Assembly (NCBI GenBank): GCA_030588275.1
Contig: JAUUYJ010000024.1
Location: forward strand, 1-15,372
Length of the DNA stretch: 15,372 nucleotides
Source of the DNA: Candidatus Zixiibacteriota bacterium
GTDB taxonomy: Bacteria; Zixibacteria; MSB-5A5; GN15; JAAZOE01
Reading direction: 5' to 3'
The notes under the pieces were generated by a model that had not been told where the DNA came from, did not search any database, and saw only the letters and a program-made list of their open reading frames with translations. The position numbers were made by a program, and so were the translations under genes. Below are positions 1 through 7,553 of the stretch, piece by piece; position 1 is the first letter of the stretch, and each line of letters begins with the position of its first letter.

Positions 1-3
1 GAA

Positions 4-612
4 ATGGATTTTAAAAAAGTGAGCATAATTGGGCTGGCCTTGATGCTGATTGCAATAATCGGCTTATCCGGCTGTGGAGCATCAAAAGCATACGTTGACC
101 AATCGGTAGCGGATGAACGGGCTCAAAGCAGTTCGGCTCTGGCAAAAGTTGAAAAAGAGATTGCCGAAAACAAGGCAGTTTTGGAGCGGATGCAGACGCT
201 TCATTCGCAGTTAGAGCAAAAAACCGATCTGGCTATTAATCAGGCTAAGGGATTTGAGAATTATCAGATAATTTGGGAAGGCGAAGTCTACTTTGATTTC
301 AACGCCACCAATATCTCGGTTGATGCTCAGGCAATCCTTGATCAGGCTGGCAACAAAATGTCAACGGACCGTTCGTCGGTGATGGAATTTGAAGGATTTA
401 CCGACCCCAGCGGATCGAAAGATCACAACTTTACACTGGGCCAAAAACGGGCCACCTCCGCTAAGTATTATCTGGTGGACAATTTTGGTATCAACCTGTT
501 CCGGATGTTTTTGACCAGTCATGGTGAGACCAAGGCGGTTGATATGGGTGATGGCAAATCAGCCTATGCCAAGATGCGCAAGGTGAAAATGAAACTGTGG
601 GGTAAGCCGTAA
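4..612 (+). CDS. OmpA-like domain lipoprotein
   Basis: This is a 202-residue probable lipoprotein. It has a charged N-terminus, a hydrophobic stretch and a lipobox LSGC with the acylated Cys at residue 24. Residues about 30-80 are rich in Ala, Glu, Gln and Lys and look like a coiled-coil stalk. Residues about 93-200 match the OmpA C-terminal (peptidoglycan-binding) fold: VYFDFN near 95, then TDPSGSKDHN with Asp134, and a QKRATSAKYYL helix with Arg149. Asp134 and Arg149 sit where the family binds diaminopimelate. The inferred role is a Pal-like tether between the outer membrane and peptidoglycan, although the coiled coil differs from plain Pal. The start at position 4 gives a complete signal peptide, but its ribosome binding site lies outside the window. 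A strong terminator follows, so it ends its transcription unit. Confidence 0.85.
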   Translation: MDFKKVSIIGLALMLIAIIGLSGCGASKAYVDQSVADERAQSSSALAKVEKEIAENKAVLERMQTLHSQLEQKTDLAINQAKGFENYQIIWEGEVYFDFNATNISVDAQAILDQAGNKMSTDRSSVMEFEGFTDPSGSKDHNFTLGQKRATSAKYYLVDNFGINLFRMFLTSHGETKAVDMGDGKSAYAKMRKVKMKLWGKP

Positions 613-634
613 AGCTTATTCTGATTGAATTTGT

Positions 635-668
635 AAAGGGTTGTTTGTTCAAACAGCCCTTTTTTTTA
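635..668 (+). terminator. Rho-independent terminator after the OmpA-like gene
   Basis: An 11-12 bp stem (AAGGGTTGTTT pairing with AAACAGCCCTT, with one G-U pair) closes a GTTC loop at 647-650. It runs directly into a tract of eight or more T residues at 660-667. It lies about 25 bases after the stop codon at 612 and separates the OmpA-like gene from the next transcription unit. Confidence 0.9.
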
Positions 669-735
669 TTGACGCTTATCCTATACTTAATGACACCCAT
701 GCCAGCGTAAATCCTAAAACCTGAGGGTTTTCGAT

Positions 736-1293
736 ATGACAAAATATTTTACAATTACCGGGATTTCAATATTACTATTTTTGAGTATAACTGGTTGCTT
801 GGGCTCCGATTGTAGCCAGGATATTGAGGATCAAAATATGGCTATCGTCAGGCATATGCATGCTGAGGTAGCCAAAAAGAATATGGCGATTTTTGATGAA
901 TACCTGTCAACCGATTACATCAGGCATTGTCAGGCGATGCCGCCAGATCTTCAAGAGATGCGAGGGACAAAACAGTTTATAGGGTTTGTGACCGATTTTT
1001 ATACCAATACCGCTCCCGATCTCAAAGAAACGATAGAGCTTATGATGGCCGACGATGACAAAGTCGCCTACGTATTAAAAATGACCGGCACTCAATCCGG
1101 AACAATGGGACAGCTACCAGCGAGTGGCAAGCAGTTTGAATTGACAAATATGGTAATACATCGGTTTGAAGAAGGTAAGATTGCCGAGACCTGGGTCAGC
1201 TGGGATAATGTCGCGATGCTTTCGCAATTAGGATTTTTACCTCCTCCCCCGCCGTCATCACTACCAATTACTGGCGATCCTGCCGACAGGTAA
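736..1293 (+). CDS. SnoaL-like (ester cyclase family) lipoprotein
   Basis: This 185-residue protein has a signal peptide ending in the lipobox SITGC, so Cys21 is the probable lipidation site. The rest, residues about 33-165, matches the SnoaL-like / NTF2-like ester cyclase pattern: an N-terminal helix (MAIVRHMHAEVAKKN), a YLSTDYIRHC segment, a D-F-Y helix (FVTDFYTNTAPDLKETIE), then strands ending in the typical HRFEEGKIAETWVSWDN. The family fold is a small alpha+beta cone that binds hydrophobic ligands. Some members are polyketide cyclases, but most genomic copies have no known substrate, so no reaction is claimed. The tail holds five consecutive prolines near residues 169-173 and a disordered end. 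GAGGG at 723-727 sits 8 bases before the ATG. The cupin gene begins 20 bases after the stop, suggesting co-transcription. An exported, lipidated SnoaL protein is uncommon. Confidence 0.8.
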   Translation: MTKYFTITGISILLFLSITGCLGSDCSQDIEDQNMAIVRHMHAEVAKKNMAIFDEYLSTDYIRHCQAMPPDLQEMRGTKQFIGFVTDFYTNTAPDLKETIELMMADDDKVAYVLKMTGTQSGTMGQLPASGKQFELTNMVIHRFEEGKIAETWVSWDNVAMLSQLGFLPPPPPSSLPITGDPADR

Positions 1294-1313
1294 GCATTAT
1301 AGGAGTAAGAATA

Positions 1314-1706
1314 ATGGCCAAGATTTATACGAGAATTTATGCCGATGCGAATGGTGTGTCACACTTTGAGGATGTCGATGTTGATTTTGAAACTGTTGAT
1401 TATGCGCCCCCTTCTCCACCTCTTGATGTTTCCGAAATGCAATCGGTAACGGGGTACGCCTTTTTGAGAGCGCCGGCGGGATGGTCGGGTGAGTGGCATC
1501 CTGCCCCCTATCGCCAGTTACACTTTTACCTGTCGGGTGAAGTTGAGGCACAGGTATCTGACGGTGAAGTGCGCCGATTTAGTGCCGGTTCAGCGGTACT
1601 TCTGGAAGATCTTTCCTGCAAAGGACATCGAAGTCGCACTATTGGATCATCTGATGTTCTGTTAGCAATAATCAGGATGGCTGACGAATCGGCTCCAAAA
1701 ACCTAA
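1314..1706 (+). CDS. small single-domain cupin protein
   Basis: This 130-residue protein has no signal peptide and looks cytosolic. The central region (about residues 50-115) fits a cupin barrel. A degenerate first motif contains His62 and His69 around WHPAPYRQLHFYLSGEVE, followed by a glycine-rich strand pair, then a second motif GSAVLLEDLSCKGHRS whose His is the likely last metal ligand. Similar short cupins are often annotated as hypothetical and bind a metal or a small acid; no substrate is evident. AGGAG at 1301-1305 lies 8 bases before the ATG. It follows the SnoaL-like lipoprotein by 20 bases, probably as one operon. Its TAA overlaps by 4 bases the stop of the convergent MscS gene. Confidence 0.75.
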   Translation: MAKIYTRIYADANGVSHFEDVDVDFETVDYAPPSPPLDVSEMQSVTGYAFLRAPAGWSGEWHPAPYRQLHFYLSGEVEAQVSDGEVRRFSAGSAVLLEDLSCKGHRSRTIGSSDVLLAIIRMADESAPKT

Positions 1707-2794
1707 TTATTCTCAAGTTTATTGGCCACCTCTTGAGCCGGGATATGCAAGACCCGTTGGGGGAATGGAATCTCAATATTTTCCCGATTGAGAATTTTAT
1801 ACACGTTTTCTCGGATCGCATTTCCAATGCGCCATTGATCCCTGTTCGCTTCAATAAAAGCATAGATTCTAAAATCGAGTGATGATTCGCCAAAATTGAT
1901 AAACTGAATGAACGGTTCCGGCTTTTTCAAGACGCTGGAATGGGCAACTGTCGCTTCAAGTAAGTATTTTTTGACAACATCAACATCGGAGCCATAGGCA
2001 ACCCCGACATCCAGCTTGACCCTGATGGTTGGTTCCGGGTATGAGGTGTTATCAATCGTCATCTTTGATAGCTCTGCATTCGGGATAATCACCAGCGTAT
2101 TTTCAAGCGTTAGAAACTTGGTGGATCTCAAGCCTATTTCATAAACGTCAAGTTTTCGCTGGTCGTTAAACATGACTCGGTCGCCAACCCGAAAGGGACG
2201 ATCAATCATCAGAATAAATCCGGCGATCATATTGGCCAGCGTATCCTGAGCGGCCAAAGCGAGCGCCAGAGAACCGACACCAAGCACCGCAACCAATCCC
2301 TTAATATCAACTTCGAAGTGCGATAGAATTGCCATCAAGACGAGGACGATAACAATTGATTTAAAGGCCCTGTTGAATATCGGAATAAATTCATCATCAA
2401 TCTGTGTTTTTGTCTTTTCGGCGATCCGTTTGGCGTACCAACCGGTAATACCGATGGTAAATCTGGTTACCATCCAACCGATAAGAACGGCGGCGGCGGT
2501 AAAGGTGATCCCTTTGAGCATCTGGTGGATTGCAGGTGAGATGAACTCAAATGATTTAAAGATGTAATCTATTTCGTACGCCATGCCACCGGTTAGAATC
2601 AGATAATAGATCGGCTGGCCTAACCCCTCGAACATAACATCATCCAGCGTGCTTTTTGTCTTGGTTACTACCCGAGTGACGATCAGAGACAAAATTAAAC
2701 GAGTCAGCCAAGCGACAATAAATGACATGACAATGATGGCGAGGCTGAAAATTAATTTTTCAAGATACAACGGAATTCCGTACTGTTCCAGCAT
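1703..2794 (-). CDS. MscS-family mechanosensitive ion channel
   Basis: This protein of about 363 residues has four or so hydrophobic helices in the N-terminal half (about residues 13-40, 62-80, 95-118 and 147-165). Next comes the MscS pore helix and hinge, LGVGSLALALAAQDTLANMIAGF (about 171-193), and the beta domain RPFRVGDRV...EIGLRSTKFLTLENTLVIIPN. The C-terminal alpha/beta region ends with the usual IEIPFPQRVLHI. Family members gate under membrane tension and release solutes on osmotic downshock. The extra N-terminal helices make it a medium-length relative of MscS (E. coli MscS is 286 residues). I chose ATG at 2794 over the adjacent GTG at 2797: AGGAGG at 2799-2804 leaves 4 bases to the ATG and only 1 to the GTG. 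That Shine-Dalgarno overlaps the stop codon of the upstream Ig-like gene, so translation is probably coupled. Confidence 0.93.
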   Translation of the reverse strand: MLEQYGIPLYLEKLIFSLAIIVMSFIVAWLTRLILSLIVTRVVTKTKSTLDDVMFEGLGQPIYYLILTGGMAYEIDYIFKSFEFISPAIHQMLKGITFTAAAVLIGWMVTRFTIGITGWYAKRIAEKTKTQIDDEFIPIFNRAFKSIVIVLVLMAILSHFEVDIKGLVAVLGVGSLALALAAQDTLANMIAGFILMIDRPFRVGDRVMFNDQRKLDVYEIGLRSTKFLTLENTLVIIPNAELSKMTIDNTSYPEPTIRVKLDVGVAYGSDVDVVKKYLLEATVAHSSVLKKPEPFIQFINFGESSLDFRIYAFIEANRDQWRIGNAIRENVYKILNRENIEIPFPQRVLHIPAQEVANKLENN

Positions 2795-2802
2795 CACGCC
2801 TC

Positions 2803-4545
2803 CTAAAATTTAATTTCTACCCCGGCCGATTCAAATCGGGTTCGGACTCGAAAGGTATCAACGTGGACGGTAAACGGTTCCGAACGCTGGTACGGAATAA
2901 TTGTGCCGAAGTCGTATTGATGATTTTCGTTTTGATCGACCCAGGCCGAAATTGTGTAATATCCGGGAAACAGCGCCGTTGAAAATTGAACCTGCCCGCG
3001 CTCCAGGCGGAGCGATTCTGCCCTGCCCTGCCCCTGTTTGACCGGTTTAAATTCAATTACTGTGGCATGTGAGAAAGTTGAATCGGTTGTTATAATGATG
3101 CCGCTGATGCTTCCCAGCGTATCGGTGCCGATCGTGGCGAATGAAAAAACAATTGACGAATCGGTGCTTTTATTTCCAGCCAGATCAACCAGATTTTCAG
3201 GGCTGATTATCAGCTGGTACTTACTTCCTAATTGCAATTGATTCGGCTTCAGACTGATTGTTATTGGGGTTGTTTTGGAAAGATCAACTCCAAGCGTATC
3301 ATTCATTTCGTTGGTGATAAACGTTCCGGCCTTTAATAAATCAAAATTTATCGGTTCCGAGTAATAGAACTGCCATTCGTCTCCCGGATGAAAAACTGCT
3401 TCACTCGTTATTGCGGGAGTCTGATACAGAATCCGAGGTGGTTTTATGTCATCCGCTTCTTTATAAGTGAAGGATGAGGAAATAATTTTGAGAGAATCGT
3501 CAATAGTCGGATAAATCACGGTCTGGTCAAATTGTATGCCGTATTCGACACCGGCAGTTATAGTATTGAGATTGAACAAAAACTCCGAGGCTGGATAGGG
3601 TGAGATTGGCCAATAGATCGGGATATGGTAATCTGCCTTGCCGGAGTCATCGCTTACCTGCACAGAACTGAACAACAGGTCAGCTTTGGCTTGAGTCAAG
3701 CCATGACTAAATTTGATACGCCCGACTCGATCCAGATTTACCGAGGAGGATTTTATATGAAGTTTGCTGGCGTCGGATTTATTGAGACGGACACTTACAT
3801 TCTCGATTGTTTTGGTATTGCTATTAAGGTTGGTGGCTGAGGAAGGCAAACCGATTGCTTCACTGTTGATGTTTATTTTCCGATTCTTGTTCTTGTCATC
3901 GAATGCGACCAGGAAATATTCACCCGGCGCAATGTAATCAAACGCATACTGCCCATCGTTACCGGTTTGTGTGATATAATTCGGCACCAACGAGTCGATC
4001 GTTTGTGAGCTATCTGGCATTTTTTCAAATAGCAGGAGAGTGACGCCGGGTGCTACCTTTCCGTTATTGTAAGCAATCCCTGAGATGCTTCCAGAATCAA
4101 TACTATTTCCGGTAGAAAAAGCAAGACTGAATGCCTGATCAAGTTTGACGTTGTGTGCATCCTTAAGGTCCGTACCAAGGGTAAATAGGTATGTTTTATT
4201 GCTGTCGAGAGGTGCCTGTGGTCGGATAATAATTCTGTCTGATTTAATCTTTATCTTTGGTTCAACTTCAAAAGGTGGCGAGAAGTAAAGTGATTTGATA
4301 ACCGTTTTGGGATTGATCGGTTCGTTAAATATAATTTCTATTTCGGTATCGAGATCAGTATTAATTTTGCCATTAGCTGGGAATGAGGCGAGAATTTGCG
4401 GCGGCTCTTTGTCAACCGGTCCACCGGGTGGAAATCCCTGTTTGGCACAATTCGTCAATAACAGAAAAAGCAGGAAAAGCAATATTAATAATGGAAATCT
4501 CAGCCGAATTGAAATCTGTTTGATCTTCGGGGTGAGCCAGGTCAC
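2803..4545 (-). CDS. SbsA/Ig-like domain lipoprotein with duplicated module
   Basis: This 580-residue protein has a basic N-terminus, a long hydrophobic run and the lipobox LLTNC (Cys33). The mature part shows a two-module architecture repeated twice. Residues about 47-146 form an SbsA-type Ig-like domain (PPQILASFPANGKIN, IIFNEPIN, ending LAFSTG). Residues about 152-256 form a carboxypeptidase-regulatory/CnaB-like sandwich (SGSISGIAYNNG, PGEYFLVAFDDKNKN). Residues about 368-472 are a second Ig-like domain (PPRILYQTP, FYYSEPIN, AGNKSTDSSIVFSFA). Residues about 478-580 are a second sandwich (GSISGIII, PGYYTISAWVDQNENHQYDFG). The acidic D-N-N loops may bind calcium. Such lipoproteins are frequent in Bacteroidetes-like genomes and their role is unknown; a surface or periplasmic scaffold is inferred. 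It starts with GTG, whose bases form a GTGA overlap with the TPR gene's stop, and AGGAG lies about 11 bases upstream. Confidence 0.85.
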   Translation of the reverse strand: MTWLTPKIKQISIRLRFPLLILLFLLFLLLTNCAKQGFPPGGPVDKEPPQILASFPANGKINTDLDTEIEIIFNEPINPKTVIKSLYFSPPFEVEPKIKIKSDRIIIRPQAPLDSNKTYLFTLGTDLKDAHNVKLDQAFSLAFSTGNSIDSGSISGIAYNNGKVAPGVTLLLFEKMPDSSQTIDSLVPNYITQTGNDGQYAFDYIAPGEYFLVAFDDKNKNRKININSEAIGLPSSATNLNSNTKTIENVSVRLNKSDASKLHIKSSSVNLDRVGRIKFSHGLTQAKADLLFSSVQVSDDSGKADYHIPIYWPISPYPASEFLFNLNTITAGVEYGIQFDQTVIYPTIDDSLKIISSSFTYKEADDIKPPRILYQTPAITSEAVFHPGDEWQFYYSEPINFDLLKAGTFITNEMNDTLGVDLSKTTPITISLKPNQLQLGSKYQLIISPENLVDLAGNKSTDSSIVFSFATIGTDTLGSISGIIITTDSTFSHATVIEFKPVKQGQGRAESLRLERGQVQFSTALFPGYYTISAWVDQNENHQYDFGTIIPYQRSEPFTVHVDTFRVRTRFESAGVEIKF

Positions 4546-6176
4546 TCTTTCATTTTCTCCTTGATTATGATGCTATCGGGATCAATATTCAGGGCGCGCT
4601 TGTACTGACGAGTTGCCTCATCGGTATCTCCCATTGCTTTGTAAACATCTCCCAAGTGCTCGTAAATTACGGCATCATCGTCAAGAAGGTCAACTGCTTT
4701 TTTTAGATTGGTCAGGGCCAGGTCATAATTTCCCAGCTTAAAATGAACCCAGGCAAAACTGTCAAGGTAAGCACCATTGTCGGGTGACATCTCAAGTGCC
4801 TTTTCGATCAGTTGCATGGCGTAGCGAAGCCTAAGGCCGCGATCGGCCAGCAAATATCCAAGATAGTTGTTGGCGGCGGCATGGTCGGGATACATCGCCA
4901 ATAACTGCTCAAAGGTATCAACCGTTTTCTCAAACTGATCGTTACCTTCATAAGCGGTGCCCAAGGAAAACAGAAAGCGCCCGGTATCTTCCCGATTGAC
5001 GCTGTGCCCCATACCGATTTTATAAGTGGAGATTGCTTTCTCCAAACTGTCCAACTGTCGATAGACAAATCCAAGACTAAGCCAGCCATCACAGAAGCTT
5101 GGCTCGGTTTCAATAACATCATCCAGAAGAGGAATCGCTTCGGAATATGTCTCTCGACCAATGGCGATCCGGGCCAGATAGAAAGAACTGAGGATATTAT
5201 CATCCCCCATTTCAATTCGGCTTTTAAACAGAGAATCTGCCGCGTCCAGTTGACCATCGTTGAACAGCAAAATCCCCAGTCGTCTCTGTGCCACCCAATC
5301 GGAAGGAACTAAGGCGATCAGGTCGCGCGACGCTTCAATCGAATTTTTGAGGTCATTACGGGACAAATAGGCGGCTAACCTTTGGCGAAATATCCGCACA
5401 TCATAAGGATCGAGTTCTTTGGCCTGATCAAGCGTTGTCTCCATCCGGTCCAGAGAATCGAGGGCATCATAGGTTGTGCCCAGGGCAAGAAAGGCATTGA
5501 TGTTACTCTTTCCTGAATTGAGCTCTATGGCATTCTTAAAAGCGATTGCCGCTTCGGAGTAGCGACGGTCTTTTCCCAGTAAGGTTCCTAGCTCATGCCA
5601 GATGCGATAAGTATCGGATAGGCGGGATAGTTCATAGTAGGCGGAAATCGCTGAATCGGTTTGGTCAACGCTTCGATAATATCCGGCTAAATACCAATAA
5701 GCATTTATATTGTCAGGATCGAGAGCCACCGTTTGGCGGTAATAGGTCATCGATTGTTCCAGCTTATCGGACAGGCGAAGGCAATCGCCGATTAACAGAT
5801 GCACTTCAGCCGTCTTGGGCTGAATCATCAATGCCTGTTCCAGTGCTTTTTCGGTTAATTTCTTTCTAAACAGGAGGCGGGAATAATCGGTCCGAATAAC
5901 CGCCGATTCTGGGAAGTATCGTAACGCTTTTTCATACTCTATAAGAGCTTCGTCAAAAGCCTCGAACAGTTCCAAAAGGGAGGCGTTGATAAAGTGATTG
6001 TATCCGGTAGAAGATATTCTCGTTTCAGTCAGAGGAAGCGATTCATCCGGGATCGGGATCATTCTGGATTTTGAGGCGCATCCTGAGAATGAAGAAAACA
6101 GGATTAAAAACGACAGGAAAACAATTCCCTGCGAAATCCTGAATATATTGGCTCGTCGGCTCATAAAATTTTCCAT
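4542..6176 (-). CDS. TPR-repeat lipoprotein
   Basis: This 544-residue lipoprotein has a signal segment (residues about 14-31) and the lipobox FSGC with Cys33. About a dozen tetratricopeptide repeats fill residues 60-540. They are seen as recurring A-Y-Y/A-L-DP helical hairpins, for example DNINAYWYLAGYYRS, SEAAIAFKNAIELN, DAVIYEHLGDVYKAMGDTDEATRQYKRALNIDP. A block near residue 440-490 (NNYLGYLLADRG...IEKALEMSPDNGAYLDSFAWV) is a signature of periplasmic or outer-membrane TPR proteins found widely in Gram-negative bacteria. TPRs mediate protein-protein contacts, so an assembly or scaffolding role at the envelope is inferred. It starts 33 bases after tyrS. Neither candidate start has a strong Shine-Dalgarno: Met1 at 6176, or Met5 at 6164 with GGA about 7 bases before it. 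Its stop overlaps the GTG start of the Ig-like gene. Confidence 0.9.
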   Translation of the reverse strand: MENFMSRRANIFRISQGIVFLSFLILFSSFSGCASKSRMIPIPDESLPLTETRISSTGYNHFINASLLELFEAFDEALIEYEKALRYFPESAVIRTDYSRLLFRKKLTEKALEQALMIQPKTAEVHLLIGDCLRLSDKLEQSMTYYRQTVALDPDNINAYWYLAGYYRSVDQTDSAISAYYELSRLSDTYRIWHELGTLLGKDRRYSEAAIAFKNAIELNSGKSNINAFLALGTTYDALDSLDRMETTLDQAKELDPYDVRIFRQRLAAYLSRNDLKNSIEASRDLIALVPSDWVAQRRLGILLFNDGQLDAADSLFKSRIEMGDDNILSSFYLARIAIGRETYSEAIPLLDDVIETEPSFCDGWLSLGFVYRQLDSLEKAISTYKIGMGHSVNREDTGRFLFSLGTAYEGNDQFEKTVDTFEQLLAMYPDHAAANNYLGYLLADRGLRLRYAMQLIEKALEMSPDNGAYLDSFAWVHFKLGNYDLALTNLKKAVDLLDDDAVIYEHLGDVYKAMGDTDEATRQYKRALNIDPDSIIIKEKMKE

Positions 6177-6209
6177 ACAATCTGTTATACGGAGTTAAGC
6201 GATTCTCGG

Positions 6210-7427
6210 TTATTTAATAATTCTAAAAAATCTCCGCTTCCCGACTTTAAAAAGCAGTCCCTCTTTTAAATCAAGTTCCAACTTATCATCTTCTATCCGC
6301 TCGTTATCCAGATACAGCCCCCCACCTTTGATCAACCGTCGTGCTTCTCCCCCCGAATTAACCATTTTGGTCTCAGTTAAAAGCCTGACGACCCAAATGG
6401 TCTGGCCCAAATTTGCAATAGAGAATTCCGGCACATCATCCGGGATACCTTTATCGGTAAACATACGACCAAATTCCTGACGGGCATGTTCCGCTTGATC
6501 TTTATCATGGTACATGGTAGCCAAGATTACTCCCAACTCCTCTTTCAGCAACTTGGGGTTTACCGTTTCAGAAGCCAGGTCAGCTTTGACCCGATCCAAC
6601 GTCTCACGATCAGAGTCGGTTACCAGTTCATAGTAGGAATAGATCAGTTTGTCCGGGATAGACATAACCTTGCCAAAGATCTCGCGGGCCGGTTCATCAA
6701 TGCCAATATAGTTACCGAGTGATTTACTCATCCGGTTGACCCCATCGACGCCGACTAAAATCGGCAGGGTCAGAACCGCTTGTGGTTTTTGACCGTATGC
6801 TTCCTGAATTTGCCGACCCGCCATGAGGTTGAAGGTCTGCTCTGTGGCACCGATCTCAATATCAGCCTTTATCATTACCGAATCGTATGCCTGCATCAGA
6901 GGATATAAAAATTCGTGTACAGCGATCGGCTTTTGATCTTTGTATCGCTTTTCAAAGTCGTCTCGCTCCAGCATCCGAGCGACGGTAAAATTGGAGGCCA
7001 GAGACATAATCTCCTTCAACCCCATCTTGTCAAACCATTCACCGTTGTAATGTACTTCGGTTTTTGACTCATCGACAATTTTAAAGAATTGATTCTTGTA
7101 TGTTTCAGCGTTTGACATCAACTGCTCGTAGGCAACTTGTGGCCTCGTCGCTGACCTTTCGGAGGGATCTCCGACCAGACCGGTGTAATCACCAATAATC
7201 AAAACGACCTGATGACCTAAATCCTGAAACTGGCGCAGTTTTCTCAAACCGACGGTATGGCCAAGATGAATGTCAGGTGCAGTAGGATCGAACCCCTGCT
7301 TGACACGCAACGGGGTATCGGTTTCAATCGATTTCTTCAGACGGGCGGTAAATTCATCCTGGGGCAAAAGGGATACGACCCCTTTGTTGATGATCTCCAA
7401 TTGACGCTTTATATCACTCTCTATCAT
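6210..7427 (-). CDS. tyrS: tyrosyl-tRNA synthetase (TyrRZ-like type)
   Basis: This 405-residue protein is a class I aminoacyl-tRNA synthetase that charges tRNA-Tyr using ATP. The Rossmann core carries the HIGH-type motif HLGH at residues 54-57 (in FDPTAPDIHLGH) and the KMSKS-type motif RMSKS at 232-236. Tyrosine-pocket features YPLMQAYDS (175-183) and IGATEQTFN (192-200) follow the family layout. The C-terminal 60 or so residues are an S4 RNA-binding domain (ARRLIKGGGLYLDNERI). Length and motifs match the TyrZ-like branch rather than the E. coli TyrS branch. The family usually has GGTDQ or GGSDQ where this protein has GATEQ. It is the first gene of the minus-strand operon, with a good promoter at 7481-7509. 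The Shine-Dalgarno is weak (AAGAG abutting the ATG). Confidence 0.97.
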   Translation of the reverse strand: MIESDIKRQLEIINKGVVSLLPQDEFTARLKKSIETDTPLRVKQGFDPTAPDIHLGHTVGLRKLRQFQDLGHQVVLIIGDYTGLVGDPSERSATRPQVAYEQLMSNAETYKNQFFKIVDESKTEVHYNGEWFDKMGLKEIMSLASNFTVARMLERDDFEKRYKDQKPIAVHEFLYPLMQAYDSVMIKADIEIGATEQTFNLMAGRQIQEAYGQKPQAVLTLPILVGVDGVNRMSKSLGNYIGIDEPAREIFGKVMSIPDKLIYSYYELVTDSDRETLDRVKADLASETVNPKLLKEELGVILATMYHDKDQAEHARQEFGRMFTDKGIPDDVPEFSIANLGQTIWVVRLLTETKMVNSGGEARRLIKGGGLYLDNERIEDDKLELDLKEGLLFKVGKRRFFRIIK

Positions 7428-7480
7428 ACTCTTAAAGTCGGTCTTTTCTGTTTAATTTTCACCTTTGTTTCAATCGAATA

Positions 7481-7509
7481 ACTATAAGGAATGTAAATTC
7501 AAATGGCAA
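7481..7509 (-). promoter_or_regulatory. sigma70-type promoter for the tyrS operon
   Basis: On the minus strand, -35 TTGCCA (7504-7509) is separated by exactly 17 bases from -10 TATAGT (7481-7486). Each hexamer matches the sigma70 consensus at five of six positions. Transcription would start near 7474, giving a leader of about 47 bases before the tyrS ATG at 7427. That leader is too short for a T-box. The promoter lies in the 126-base divergent gap to the PBP1A gene. Confidence 0.6.
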
Positions 7510-7553
7510 TGATTTTCCTTGCCGGTCGCTTTGTGGATGTGTAGGTTTCCGAA

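Noticed and set aside
669..687. Promoter TTGACG with TATACT before the SnoaL-like gene
   Set aside because: The hexamers are only 7 bases apart, far short of the 16-18 needed, and overlap the tail of the preceding terminator.
736..1706. Polyketide biosynthesis cluster suggested by SnoaL and cupin
   Set aside because: No synthase, tailoring or transport genes accompany them. The SnoaL-like fold is widespread in non-biosynthetic proteins.
4808..5257. 149-codon frame within the TPR gene
   Set aside because: It is the same strand in another frame, under continuous TPR repeats, and has no credible start signal or domain.
7428..7553. T-box riboswitch upstream of tyrS
   Set aside because: The leader predicted from the promoter is about 47 bases, with no T-box bulge sequence or large stem. 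It is too short for this RNA class.
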